A DNA stretch of 64,000 nucleotides from Hyphomicrobium sp. (GTDB lineage: Bacteria > Pseudomonadota > Alphaproteobacteria > Rhizobiales > Hyphomicrobiaceae), in assembly GCA_022844105.1 (NCBI GenBank), contig JALHMJ010000012.1, forward strand, positions 1-64,000. The letters run 5' to 3'. Position numbers and translations under genes: made by a program. Shown here one piece after another: positions 7,778 through 16,176 of the stretch (the stretch's first letter is position 1; each line of letters starts with the position of its first letter). A model generated the notes under the pieces. That model did not search any database, was not told the DNA's origin, and was given only the letters and a program-made list of their open reading frames with translations.

Positions 7778-9351
7778 TTCTTCTTGCCGGGCAGGCCCGG
7801 AAAGCGCGGTGCGCCTCCCAGCCCCGGCAGAGCGCCTCCGCCAAGCCCCGGCAGGCCTTTCGACGGAAGACCACCAAGGCCGGGACCACCTTTGGGCAGC
7901 GATGCTCTGAGTTCGGCCGGCAGTTGCTCGAGCGCCTTGGGATCGAGGCCAGCGAGTTCTTCCTGCATCTTCATTAGTTCGGCTTCGCTGGGCCCTTTGC
8001 CCATGCCCATCGGCGAAATGCCGAGCGCGCCCGCCATCTTGCCCATCAGACCAGGATTTCTGCCCATCGACTTCATCATGTCCGCCATTTGACGGTGCAT
8101 CTTGAGCAGCTTGTTGATGTCCTCAACCCGCGTTCCCGAGCCTGCCGCGATGCGCCGTTTGCGTTTCGCGTCCAGGACCTTCGGTAATCGCCGCTCCTTT
8201 GCGGTCATCGACGAAATGATGGCGCGTTGCCGCGTGACATCCTTGTTGAACCCGCTCTCGTTGATCTGGTTCTTGAGCTTACCGATGCCGGGCAGCATGC
8301 CCATGATGCCGCCCGCGCCGCCGAGCTTTTCCATCTGCTTGAGCTGTTCGGACAAATCGTCGAGGTCGAACTCGCCCTTCTTCATCTTCTGGGCGATCTT
8401 CGTCGCCTTTTCGATGTCGATGGACTGGGCCGCCTTTTCAACGAGGCCGACGATATCGCCCATCCCCAGGATGCGGCCGGCGATCCGCTTGGGATCGAAA
8501 TCTTCCAGTGCGTCCCACTTTTCACCAACACCGAGAAGCTTGATCGGCTTGCCGGTGACGGCCCGCATCGATAACGCAGCGCCCCCGCGGCCGTCGCCAT
8601 CGGCGCGCGTTAGAACCGTACCGGTAATCGACAGGCGTTCGTCGAACGCTTTGGCTGTATTGACGGCATCCTGGCCGGTGAGGCTGTCGACGACGAGTAG
8701 AACTTCGTGCGGGTTGGTGGCGGCTTTCACCTGGGCCACTTCCTGCATCAGTTCTTCGTCGAGCGTAATGCGGCCGGCGGTGTCGAGGAGAACGACGTCA
8801 AACCCACCGAGCCTGGCCGCCACCATCGCCCGGTCGGCGATCTGTAGTGGCGTTTGGCCAGCGATGATGGGTAACGTGGCAACGTTGGTTTGCTCGCCCA
8901 GAACACGCAGCTGTTCCTGTGCTGCGGGACGCCGCGTGTCCAGCGACGCCATCAACACTTTCTTGCGATCCCGGTTCGTCAACCGGTAGCCGATTTTGGC
9001 CGTGGTGGTCGTCTTGCCCGAGCCTTGCAGGCCGACCATGAGAATCGCAACAGGCGGCACCGCCGTCAGGTCTATAGGGTCGGCATCCGATCCCAGAATA
9101 CGGACGAGCTCGTCATTGACGATCTTGACGACCATCTGGCCCGGCGTCACCGACTTGACGACATCGGCGCCGACAGCCTTGGCCTTTACCGCTTCCGTAA
9201 AGTCCTTGACGACTTCGAGGGCTACGTCGGCCTCAAGGAGCGCCCGGCGCACTTCGCGCATCGCCTCGGCCACGTCACTGTCCGTCAGCGCGCCGCGGCC
9301 GCGGAGCTTGTCGAGGACGCCGGACAGCCGGTCCGAAAGGCTTTGAAACAT
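7774..9351 (-). CDS. ffh: Signal recognition particle protein Ffh
   Basis: A 525-residue SRP54 GTPase that binds signal sequences on translating ribosomes together with SRP RNA and delivers them to FtsY (also in this window). The NG domain has the P-loop GLQGSGKTTTTAKIG (residues 107-121), DTAGR, and TRADGDGRGG. The methionine-rich M domain follows. The last 60 residues are a Gly/Leu/Pro-rich low-complexity tail (GLGGLPSKGLPGLGGG) longer than in E. coli. The frame opens 44 codons further upstream, but the ATG at 9351 gives the canonical MFQSLSDRL start. SRP RNA was not found in the window. Confidence 0.96.
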   Translation of the reverse strand: MFQSLSDRLSGVLDKLRGRGALTDSDVAEAMREVRRALLEADVALEVVKDFTEAVKAKAVGADVVKSVTPGQMVVKIVNDELVRILGSDADPIDLTAVPPVAILMVGLQGSGKTTTTAKIGYRLTNRDRKKVLMASLDTRRPAAQEQLRVLGEQTNVATLPIIAGQTPLQIADRAMVAARLGGFDVVLLDTAGRITLDEELMQEVAQVKAATNPHEVLLVVDSLTGQDAVNTAKAFDERLSITGTVLTRADGDGRGGAALSMRAVTGKPIKLLGVGEKWDALEDFDPKRIAGRILGMGDIVGLVEKAAQSIDIEKATKIAQKMKKGEFDLDDLSEQLKQMEKLGGAGGIMGMLPGIGKLKNQINESGFNKDVTRQRAIISSMTAKERRLPKVLDAKRKRRIAAGSGTRVEDINKLLKMHRQMADMMKSMGRNPGLMGKMAGALGISPMGMGKGPSEAELMKMQEELAGLDPKALEQLPAELRASLPKGGPGLGGLPSKGLPGLGGGALPGLGGAPRFPGLPGKKK

Positions 9352-9747
9352 CGAGTGACCCGCGCACAAATGACGATTGCACCCGAGAGCGCAACGCGCT
9401 GTCGGATGTTGACCTCCGGGCCAACGCAGGAGCGAGGACCGGGCGGCGGCTCTGAGATACAGGGCCGGATTTCGGCGGGACAATCGGAGACTACGCCCTG
9501 TCTGTCAACTGGAAGGTGGACGGGCGGCACCCTTCCATCGCCCGTGCAGCAACAACCTTGAGTTGCATCCATTCGTTCGACGGCAGCATCCGGTTGCCAT
9601 CCCATGCGAAAGCCGCAATTTCGCAGTTATGAAGAGGGCGGGGACGACCCCACCGATTGCGCATTTGCCGGGGGGCACGCTAGCAAACGGTCTGACAATA
9701 AGGCGCTTCGGAGAACCACGGTCCGAAGGCAACGCCGGGGGGAAGGC
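9352..9747. other. Divergent intergenic region between ffh and the EF-hand lipoprotein gene
   Basis: 396 bases that should hold the promoters of ffh (minus) and of the lipoprotein gene (plus). Short open frames occur on both strands, but their translations show no recognisable or conserved features. I see no convincing hairpin or repeat. Confidence 0.5.
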
Positions 9748-10296
9748 ATGATCCGATTTACAGTACCGGTCCGACGAGTATGGCTGCTCGGCGCGTCCGC
9801 CGCGGCGCTTGGTGTCTGCGGCTGTAGCTCCGCGCCCTCGATCAGCAGCATCGGCTCGCCTTTCGGCTCGTCATCCAGCATCGACCGCACCTTTGTCAGC
9901 GCCGCCCAGACGTGGGACTTCGATAAAAACGGCTCCGTCACCTGCGACGAATGGAAAAACTACCTCGCAAGTTTGGTGCGCGAGTCCGACGGCAACGGCG
10001 ATGGCGCTCTCGAGGATGCTGAATTCGAAAAGATGGCCAAGACCGACCGGCTCTTTACCGTCGCCGACCGTTCTTATTATGACGCCTCAGGCGACGGCAA
10101 AGTGACGCTCGACGAAATGACCGGCAAGCAAAACGCCGCTTTCAAACAGCTCGATAAGAACAACGATTGTCAGATCGACCGCAACGAAACAGTCCGTGTG
10201 TTGCAGGTCGAGGGACCTAAGCCATCGACAGCTCCCAACACCGATCAACGCGCGCCGGGCGGAGCAGGAGGGGGAGGCGGAGGCGGAGGATATTAA
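9748..10296 (+). CDS. EF-hand lipoprotein with polyglycine tail
   Basis: A 182-residue exported protein. The N terminus (PVRRVWLLGASAAALG) followed by VCGC is a lipoprotein signal, with the lipidated Cys likely at residue 26. Four EF-hand loops follow: DFDKNGSVTCDE (57-68), a DGNGDG loop (about 81-92), DASGDGKVTLDE (112-123) and DKNNDCQIDRNE (136-147). Calcium binding in the envelope is therefore likely, although the fourth loop has Cys where Gly is usual. The protein ends in a Gly-rich run just before the last Tyr. The ATG at 9748 was chosen because it begins the signal peptide; the frame is open 48 codons earlier. It converges with the sugar dehydrogenase gene 3 bases away. Confidence 0.82.
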   Translation: MIRFTVPVRRVWLLGASAAALGVCGCSSAPSISSIGSPFGSSSSIDRTFVSAAQTWDFDKNGSVTCDEWKNYLASLVRESDGNGDGALEDAEFEKMAKTDRLFTVADRSYYDASGDGKVTLDEMTGKQNAAFKQLDKNNDCQIDRNETVRVLQVEGPKPSTAPNTDQRAPGGAGGGGGGGGY

Positions 10297-10299
10297 ATC

Positions 10300-11451
10300 T
10301 CACCTCGCCGGCGACAGTCGCAAAATCTGACCGTCGCTCACGTCGTCGGTCAGCAACCACAAGGCCCCGTCCGGCCCTTGGCGCACATCACGGATTCGCT
10401 GATCCAGATCCTGCAATAGCGGTTCCTCACCAACCACTGCGCCGTCCTTAAGAACGAGCCGCGCCAGCTGCCCCGCCTTCAATCCTCCGACGAAAAGGTT
10501 GCCCTTCCAGTTGGGAAATAGATTGCCGGAGTAGATCGCCAACCCAGATGTCGCAATGGACGGGATCCAATAATAGACCGGCTGCTCCAGGCCGGGTTTT
10601 GCCGTGCTTTCCCCGATCGGTCCTCCGAAATACTCGTTCGAATAGCTGATGACCGGCCAGCCGTAGTTGCCCCCGCGTCGCGTAAGGTTCAACTCGTCGC
10701 CTCCACGGGCGCCGTGTTCGACCGTCCAAAGCTCACCTGTAACCGGATCGAGCGCAGCACCTTGGATGTTGCGGTGACCCATGGACCAAACTTGGGCGTC
10801 CCAACCGGGCTGGGCAGCGTCCGCATGGGCCGCCGATCCATCCTGCCGGATGTTGATCACCTTGCCTATGGACGTGTCCGGTTTCTGCACCTCCGGGCGC
10901 GCCGAGAACCGGTCGCCGGTTGTAATGAACAACGAACCGTCGCGGGCCCAGACGAGACGCGACCCGAAATGATTGGACGAATTCGCAATCGCCGGCTGTT
11001 GCTGGAAGATGGTCGTGACGTTCTGAAGTGTTCCGCCGCCCGCATCGTCAAGCGCAAGTGTGCCGCGCGCCACGGCCGTCGCAGCCGCTCCGTTGGCCCG
11101 CTCTTGCGAAAACGACAAGAAGATTTCGCCGCCCTTCGGTCCGAAGTTGCGGTCCAGCAGAACATCGAGCAGCCCCCCCTGCCCTTTCGCGAACACCGCG
11201 GGCGTGCCGGTAATGACGGGCCCAATCTTTCCTTCGCGCGTGACGATGCGAAGCCGTCCAGGCCGCTCCGTCACGAGCAGGCGACCGTCGGGGAGAAATT
11301 GCAGCCCCCATGGGTTGGCGAGACCCTTAGCCACCGTCGTGACGTCGAGGCGGCTTTTGGTTTGCGGCTGGGGCGCATCGGTCTGCGCAGCTTGAACCGG
11401 TAGGGAGGCGATCAAGAAGGCGGCGGCGAGCGGCAGTGGGATCTGGCGCAT
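10300..11451 (-). CDS. PQQ-dependent sugar dehydrogenase family protein
   Basis: A 383-residue periplasmic protein with a Sec signal peptide (cleavage near SLPVQAA) and the six-bladed beta-propeller of the soluble glucose/aldose dehydrogenase (YliI, GDH-B) family. Recognisable segments are NPWGLQFLPDGRLLVTER near residue 46, GHRNIQGAALDP around residue 230, and a histidine in VEHGARGGDE. Family members oxidise aldose sugars with PQQ as cofactor. Methylotrophs make PQQ for methanol dehydrogenase, so cofactor supply is plausible, but no PQQ synthesis gene is in the window. Substrate unknown. Confidence 0.85.
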   Translation of the reverse strand: MRQIPLPLAAAFLIASLPVQAAQTDAPQPQTKSRLDVTTVAKGLANPWGLQFLPDGRLLVTERPGRLRIVTREGKIGPVITGTPAVFAKGQGGLLDVLLDRNFGPKGGEIFLSFSQERANGAAATAVARGTLALDDAGGGTLQNVTTIFQQQPAIANSSNHFGSRLVWARDGSLFITTGDRFSARPEVQKPDTSIGKVINIRQDGSAAHADAAQPGWDAQVWSMGHRNIQGAALDPVTGELWTVEHGARGGDELNLTRRGGNYGWPVISYSNEYFGGPIGESTAKPGLEQPVYYWIPSIATSGLAIYSGNLFPNWKGNLFVGGLKAGQLARLVLKDGAVVGEEPLLQDLDQRIRDVRQGPDGALWLLTDDVSDGQILRLSPAR

Positions 11452-11588
11452 CAGGAGCTCCTAGGAGTGCGAACGTTGGCCCGGCGGTGCACATAGGTGA
11501 GCAGGTGCAGGTCCGCAACCTCGCGTCGATGCGCACCGCGCGCGACCCGCAATTGTCTTTTTGCACCGTCTCGGCCATATAGCGACCC

Positions 11589-12470
11589 ATGAGCAAGCCC
11601 GACATCAGCGCGCCACCACGCCTGCATTTCGTCAAGATGAACGGTCTGGGCAACGAGATTGTCGTGGCCGATTTGCGTGGCACAAAGGTTACGCTGACCG
11701 CGGACGATGCGCGCGCCATCGCGGCCCTGCCGCGCTCCCATTTCGACCAGATGATGGTCCTCCATCATCCGCGCACTCCCGCCGCCGCCGCCTTTGTGAC
11801 GATCTTCAACTCCGACGGTTCCGAAAGCTCGGCGTGCGGCAATGGCACCCGCTGCATCGCTTGGCTCGAATACCGCAAGACCGGCCGCCCAAAGCTAAAG
11901 TTCGAGACACGCGCCGGCCTGCTCGAAGTAACGGTCGACAGCATCGCGAGCATCACAGTCGACATGGGTGAGCCGCGCTTTGGTTGGAACGATATTCCGC
12001 TGGCCGAACCATTTCACGATACGCGTGCCATCGAGTTGCAAATCGGCCCGATCGACAACCCCGTCCTTCACTCGCCATCGGTCGTCAATGTTGGCAACCC
12101 GCACGCTGTTTTCTGGGTTGACGATGTTGAGGCCTTTGACCTCGCCCGCTTCGGTCCCCTGTTAGAAAATCATCCGATTTTCCCGCAACGAGCGAATATC
12201 TCCTTGGCCCAAATTCTCTCGCGTAACGAGATCAAACTGCGCGTTTGGGAGCGCGGGGCCGGTCTGACGCAGGCGTGCGGCACCGCGGCCTGCGCCGCCG
12301 CAGTTGCCGCCATGCGCAAAAAGCTCGTGGACCGCACCGTCACAGTCCACCTTCCCGGGGGGCCGCTTGGGATCACTTGGACTGAGGCCGGTCGCATCCT
12401 GATGACAGGTCCCGTCCAGCTCGAATACGAAGATGACTGGGCCCGCACGCCCCAGTCGGCAGGAAAGTGA
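11589..12470 (+). CDS. dapF: Diaminopimelate epimerase
   Basis: A 293-residue cytoplasmic enzyme converting LL- to meso-diaminopimelate for lysine and peptidoglycan. Both catalytic cysteines are in intact motifs: [10 protein letters not shown] (Cys about residue 80) and QACGTAAC (Cys about residue 226). The N-terminal [13 protein letters not shown] motif is also typical. Two other enzymes of the same pathway, asd and dapB, lie further along the window as separate units. In many alphaproteobacteria dapF is followed by the tRNA methylthiotransferase gene mtaB and then ftsY; here a 337-base gap takes the place of mtaB. Confidence 0.95.
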   Translation: MSKPDISAPPRLHFVKMNGLGNEIVVADLRGTKVTLTADDARAIAALPRSHFDQMMVLHHPRTPAAAAFVTIFNSDGSESSACGNGTRCIAWLEYRKTGRPKLKFETRAGLLEVTVDSIASITVDMGEPRFGWNDIPLAEPFHDTRAIELQIGPIDNPVLHSPSVVNVGNPHAVFWVDDVEAFDLARFGPLLENHPIFPQRANISLAQILSRNEIKLRVWERGAGLTQACGTAACAAAVAAMRKKLVDRTVTVHLPGGPLGITWTEAGRILMTGPVQLEYEDDWARTPQSAGK

Positions 12471-12807
12471 TCGCACGTGCCAACCGTCCTCCGTTTGTCC
12501 GGACATGCTGGAGGCCCGAATGCCGCAGCTGCAACGCGAGAACGTCATGGCGCTCGGGGCTCTATTGGGTCAGGAAGGGCGGGCCCTGCACGCGCAGTGG
12601 ATTGCTGGCCCGCGCGACCGTCACAGACCAATCGGGTTTCGAATCTGGCAGCTGCATCCCCGATTGCCCAGCGTGCGTTCGTGCGGATGTCATAATGAAC
12701 GTGTCAATCGTCGGCGATGACGGGATTATGTTGAAGAAACTCCCACTGACCGCAGGTGCAAGCGACGGGAAACTGGCGACAGCCGGACCGAACATCGAGG
12801 TCAGGAC
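12471..12807. other. Intergenic region between dapF and ftsY
   Basis: 337 bases without a convincing gene. Open frames cover it in several phases (for example 12467-12811 plus), but none shows a recognisable domain or good ribosome binding site. The position is where mtaB often lies, yet I see no remnant of a radical SAM or TRAM domain. It probably carries the ftsY promoter. Confidence 0.45.
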
Positions 12808-13935
12808 GTGACAAACGAGATCGAGAAGAGAAAACCGGGCTTGTTCGGGCGGCTTTTTGGTGAGAAGTCGGCTGCGCGCAGCGTCGAGCCGCAGGAAGCC
12901 CTGCTTGCAGACGATGCCGAGACGCTGGCCATCGAAGCAAGCGATGGCGCGCCAAACGTCGCCAATGAAGTTCTCGACAGTAAACCGGCCGCCCCTGCAA
13001 CAGCGCAGGAGTTGGATGCACCAAAAAGCTGGTACCAGCGCCTGAAGAGCGGCCTGACACGCACGTCGTCGAAATTGACCGATGGCATCACTGGCCTGTT
13101 CAGCAAGCGCAAACTCGACGGTGCGACGCTCGAAGATCTTGAGGATTTGCTGATCCAAGCCGATCTCGGCGTCGAAACCTCTGGCCGGATTATCGAACGC
13201 ATCGCCAAAGGCCGTTTCGAAAAGGGCATCTCCGCCGATGAGGTCCGTGAGATCCTCGCTTCAGAAGTCGAACAGGTTCTAGCCCCTGTGGCCAAGCCGC
13301 TGTCCATATCGCCGGCGAACCGCCCGCATGTGATCCTTGTCGTCGGCGTTAATGGCGGCGGCAAGACGACCACAATCGGAAAGCTTGCCGCTCACTTCAA
13401 AAGCGAGGGCAAATCCGTCGTCCTCGCCGCTGGCGATACATTTCGCGCCGCCGCGATTGACCAGCTCAAAATTTGGGGCGAACGCACGAAATGCGAGGTC
13501 ATTGCCGGTGACATCGGTTCAGATGCTTCGGGTCTTGCGTACGAAGCCTTGAAGCGCGCGAAAGCGGCTGCTGCCGATATCCTCATTATCGACACGGCAG
13601 GTCGTCTTCAGAACAAGCAAGCGCTGATGGAAGAACTCGAAAAGGTCACCCGCGTTCTCAAAAAACTTGATCCGGAAGCGCCCCATGACGTGCTCCTCGT
13701 TCTCGATGCGACGACGGGCCAAAACGCGCTGCACCAGGTCGAAATCTTCGGCAACCGCGCTGGAGTTACTGGGCTCGTCATGACCAAACTCGATGGCACC
13801 GCGCGCGGCGGCATCCTCGTCGCAATCGCCTCCAAATACCAACTTCCAGTTCACGCCATCGGCGTTGGAGAAGGGTTGGACGACCTACAGCCTTTCAAGG
13901 CCCGAGACTTCGCCAACGCCATAGCCGGATCCTAA
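12808..13935 (+). CDS. ftsY: SRP receptor GTPase FtsY
   Basis: A 375-residue receptor that docks Ffh-ribosome complexes at the inner membrane. The first 75 residues are the charged A domain, followed by the NG domain with P-loop GVNGGGKTTTIGKLA, DTAGR, and TKLDGTARGG. The start is a GTG at 12808. The stop is 7 bases before the first yciB gene, so the two are probably co-transcribed, as in many Rhizobiales. Its partner Ffh is 3.5 kb away on the other strand. Confidence 0.96.
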   Translation: MTNEIEKRKPGLFGRLFGEKSAARSVEPQEALLADDAETLAIEASDGAPNVANEVLDSKPAAPATAQELDAPKSWYQRLKSGLTRTSSKLTDGITGLFSKRKLDGATLEDLEDLLIQADLGVETSGRIIERIAKGRFEKGISADEVREILASEVEQVLAPVAKPLSISPANRPHVILVVGVNGGGKTTTIGKLAAHFKSEGKSVVLAAGDTFRAAAIDQLKIWGERTKCEVIAGDIGSDASGLAYEALKRAKAAAADILIIDTAGRLQNKQALMEELEKVTRVLKKLDPEAPHDVLLVLDATTGQNALHQVEIFGNRAGVTGLVMTKLDGTARGGILVAIASKYQLPVHAIGVGEGLDDLQPFKARDFANAIAGS

Positions 13936-13942
13936 TTATTGC

Positions 13943-14701
13943 ATGATCAGCGCGCCCCAATCCAAATCCCCGTCATCGGCATCGCACAAGCGGCGGTTCT
14001 TTCCGTTCAACGCCGAGCAGACGATCAACATTCTCAGCGAGTTCGGCCCGCTCGCAACAATGTTCATCGTGAACGCGCTGTACGATATCAATACGGGCAC
14101 GTGGGCACTCATTCTCACGACGATGCTCGCCGTCGCGGTCATGTTTTATATGTTCGGCCGCCCGCCGGTTTTCCCCCTTATCGCTTCGACGGTCACGATT
14201 GTTTTCGGTGCGCTCACCATTATCACCGGCGATCCGATGTGGGTGCAGATCAAGGTCACGATCTTCAACGCCATGTTCGCTGGGTTCCTGTTTATCGGCC
14301 TCTGGCTTGATCGAAACTTCTTTCAGTACGTTTTTGGCAAGACATTTCACTACACGAAGCAGGGTTGGAACACATTTACGCGCAGTTTCGCCTGGTTTTT
14401 TGTGTTCACGGCCGTATTGAACGAGGTCGTTCGGCTGACGTTTCACGACACCCAGATTTACAACATTCTGGGCCACGAGATGAGTGGAGTGAACATTTGG
14501 ATAGCCTTCAAAATCGCGCTCATTATGCCGCTGAGCGGCCTCTATGCTTGGTTGCTGACGCGTTGGATGCAGCGCCACCGCCTGCCCACGCCTGACGAGG
14601 ATGGCGATGCGTCAGCGCTGGCGGCCACCGCCGCGACGGCCCAGCCGGTCGCGGACCTTCGTCATGCTGCAGCCCGGCCGGGCGCTGATTCGCAGGCTTG
14701 A
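13943..14701 (+). CDS. Inner-membrane septation protein YciB/IspZ family, copy 1
   Basis: A 252-residue integral membrane protein of the YciB (septation protein A, IspZ) family, implicated in cell-envelope integrity and division. Family features include FGPLATMFIVNA near residue 34, GDPMWVQIKVTIFNAMF near residue 93, and the conserved region starting FHYTKQGWNTFTRSFAWFFV. About five hydrophobic helices are visible. The C-terminal 35 residues are Ala-rich and hydrophilic, longer than in E. coli YciB. It follows ftsY closely and is itself followed by a second paralogue. Confidence 0.88.
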   Translation: MISAPQSKSPSSASHKRRFFPFNAEQTINILSEFGPLATMFIVNALYDINTGTWALILTTMLAVAVMFYMFGRPPVFPLIASTVTIVFGALTIITGDPMWVQIKVTIFNAMFAGFLFIGLWLDRNFFQYVFGKTFHYTKQGWNTFTRSFAWFFVFTAVLNEVVRLTFHDTQIYNILGHEMSGVNIWIAFKIALIMPLSGLYAWLLTRWMQRHRLPTPDEDGDASALAATAATAQPVADLRHAAARPGADSQA

Positions 14702-14775
14702 CGTTGCAGCCGGGCTCTGGCCACGTCGGTGCCGAATGGCAGCGGCCACCCTGCGGCCGGTGTTGAGAGGGACCC

Positions 14776-15378
14776 ATGAGCGATCCGCAGTCAGCAAAAA
14801 AGGAAACGGACAACTCCGCTCATCCGGAAATCGATCCGCAACAGCTTTGGAAGCTGCTCGTTGAATTGGGGCCGCTGCTCGTGTTTTTCGTCGTCAATTC
14901 GCGAGCCGGGATATTCTGGGGCACCGGGGTCTTGATCGTCGCCACGGCTATTTCCATCGTGGCGTCGCGCGTTATGTTCGGCAAGCTTGCGATCATGCCA
15001 CTGGTCTCTGCGTTTTTCGTTATCATCTTTGGCGGCATAACGCTCTGGCTCGAGGACGATCTGTTCATCAAATTGAAGCCGACGATCGTCAATGCCATCT
15101 TTGCAACCACGCTGCTGGGCGGCCTCCTCGCCGGTCATTCGATGCTCCGCCACCTGTTCGGGGACGTCTTCCGCTTGACGGATGAAGGCTGGCGCAAACT
15201 GACATTGCGCTGGGGCCTGTTTTTCGTCTTGCTGGCGATCCTCAACGAGATCGTGTGGCGCAATTTTTCGACGGACACTTGGGTGAGTTTCAAGGTGTTC
15301 GGTATTATGCCGCTGACCATGATCTTCGGTGTTGCCCAGATGGGCCTACTCAAAACACATGAGTTGAAGTCGGAATAA
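14776..15378 (+). CDS. Inner-membrane septation protein YciB/IspZ family, copy 2
   Basis: A 200-residue paralogue of the preceding gene, 74 bases downstream on the same strand. It shares the order of family segments (LGPLLVFFVVNS, WLEDDLFIKLKPTIVNAIFA, FRLTDEGWRKLTLRWGLFFV, LNEIVWRNF) but its sequence is clearly diverged, so the duplication is not recent. Length is closer to the family norm than copy 1. It is predicted to be an inner-membrane protein; whether the two copies interact or have split functions is unknown. Confidence 0.88.
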   Translation: MSDPQSAKKETDNSAHPEIDPQQLWKLLVELGPLLVFFVVNSRAGIFWGTGVLIVATAISIVASRVMFGKLAIMPLVSAFFVIIFGGITLWLEDDLFIKLKPTIVNAIFATTLLGGLLAGHSMLRHLFGDVFRLTDEGWRKLTLRWGLFFVLLAILNEIVWRNFSTDTWVSFKVFGIMPLTMIFGVAQMGLLKTHELKSE

Positions 15379-15592
15379 GGGGCAGGCGCCGGCCGTTGCA
15401 CTTGAGCTAAGCTTCGGCATACGCAACCAAAATCGTGTCGCCTGATCCGGTTCAGACCTTCAGACTTTGTTCACGCCACCTGTCTTTTCGGTGGACGGCG
15501 GAACAATTTTGGATTTTCTTCAAATCGTTGAGAGTATCTTTCGGCAACCGGTAACTCTCCTGCTCCAAACGAGCACAGTGAAAGCCACCGAC

Positions 15593-16090
15593 ATGAATGT
15601 GCAGGACATGGCAAAAGAGACCACGTCACGGCCAGCGACATTGAATCAACTCGATCGCTCACCGATCCATCAACTCCATCGCGCCGGGCAATGCGCAGCC
15701 GATGTGTTCCAGGCCGCGATGGGTTTGGATGATTTGACCCCGCGCCAATATGCCGTGCTACTTACCGTGTCGCAAAATGAGGGCCTGAGCCAGACCCAGC
15801 TTGTCGAGCGGACCGGCATCGACCGGTCGACGCTCGCCGACATCGTTCGTCGCATGTTGAAAAAGGGCCTTTTGACCCGGCGGCGAACTCGCGAGGATGC
15901 GCGCGCCTATGCCGTGCGCCTGACGGAAGAAGGCTGGAAGTCACTGCGTGGCGCAGATCCTGTTGCGCAACGCGTTGACGATCGTATCCTAGCCGCTCTT
16001 CCACCCGTGCAGCGCGACCGCTTCCTTGCCGATCTCGGCGCAATCATTGCCGCCCTTGGCAAGGCTCGAGATGCCCCGCCCGTCGTATGA
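15593..16090 (+). CDS. MarR-family transcriptional regulator
   Basis: A 165-residue winged-helix DNA-binding protein. The helix-turn-helix reads LTPRQYAVLLTVSQNEGLSQTQLVERTGIDRSTLADIV in part and the wing carries LTRRRTREDARAYAVRLTEEG, typical of MarR dimers that respond to small ligands. The frame extends upstream to a TTG at 15467; the ATG at 15593 (MNVQDM) was preferred, and an ATG five codons later is also possible. The neighbours (yciB copy 2 upstream, asd converging) do not suggest a target. Confidence 0.82.
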   Translation: MNVQDMAKETTSRPATLNQLDRSPIHQLHRAGQCAADVFQAAMGLDDLTPRQYAVLLTVSQNEGLSQTQLVERTGIDRSTLADIVRRMLKKGLLTRRRTREDARAYAVRLTEEGWKSLRGADPVAQRVDDRILAALPPVQRDRFLADLGAIIAALGKARDAPPVV

Positions 16091-16120
16091 TTGCGACGGC
16101 GCCATGTCGCAAAAACTGTA

Positions 16121-16148
16121 AAACCGCCGGCCCCGTGGCCGGCGGTTT
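16121..16148. terminator. Bidirectional terminator between the MarR gene and asd
   Basis: AAACCGCCGGCC (16121-16132) pairs perfectly with GGCCGGCGGTTT (16137-16148) across a 4-base loop. A and T ends on both sides suit termination of both converging genes. Confidence 0.88.
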
Positions 16149-16176
16149 CATTTGCTGTCATCGTTCAAAACGAGAG

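Noticed and set aside
9285-9605. A minus-strand frame upstream of ffh as a possible gene
   Set aside because: It overlaps the start of ffh in another frame, has no domain and lies where the ffh promoter must be.
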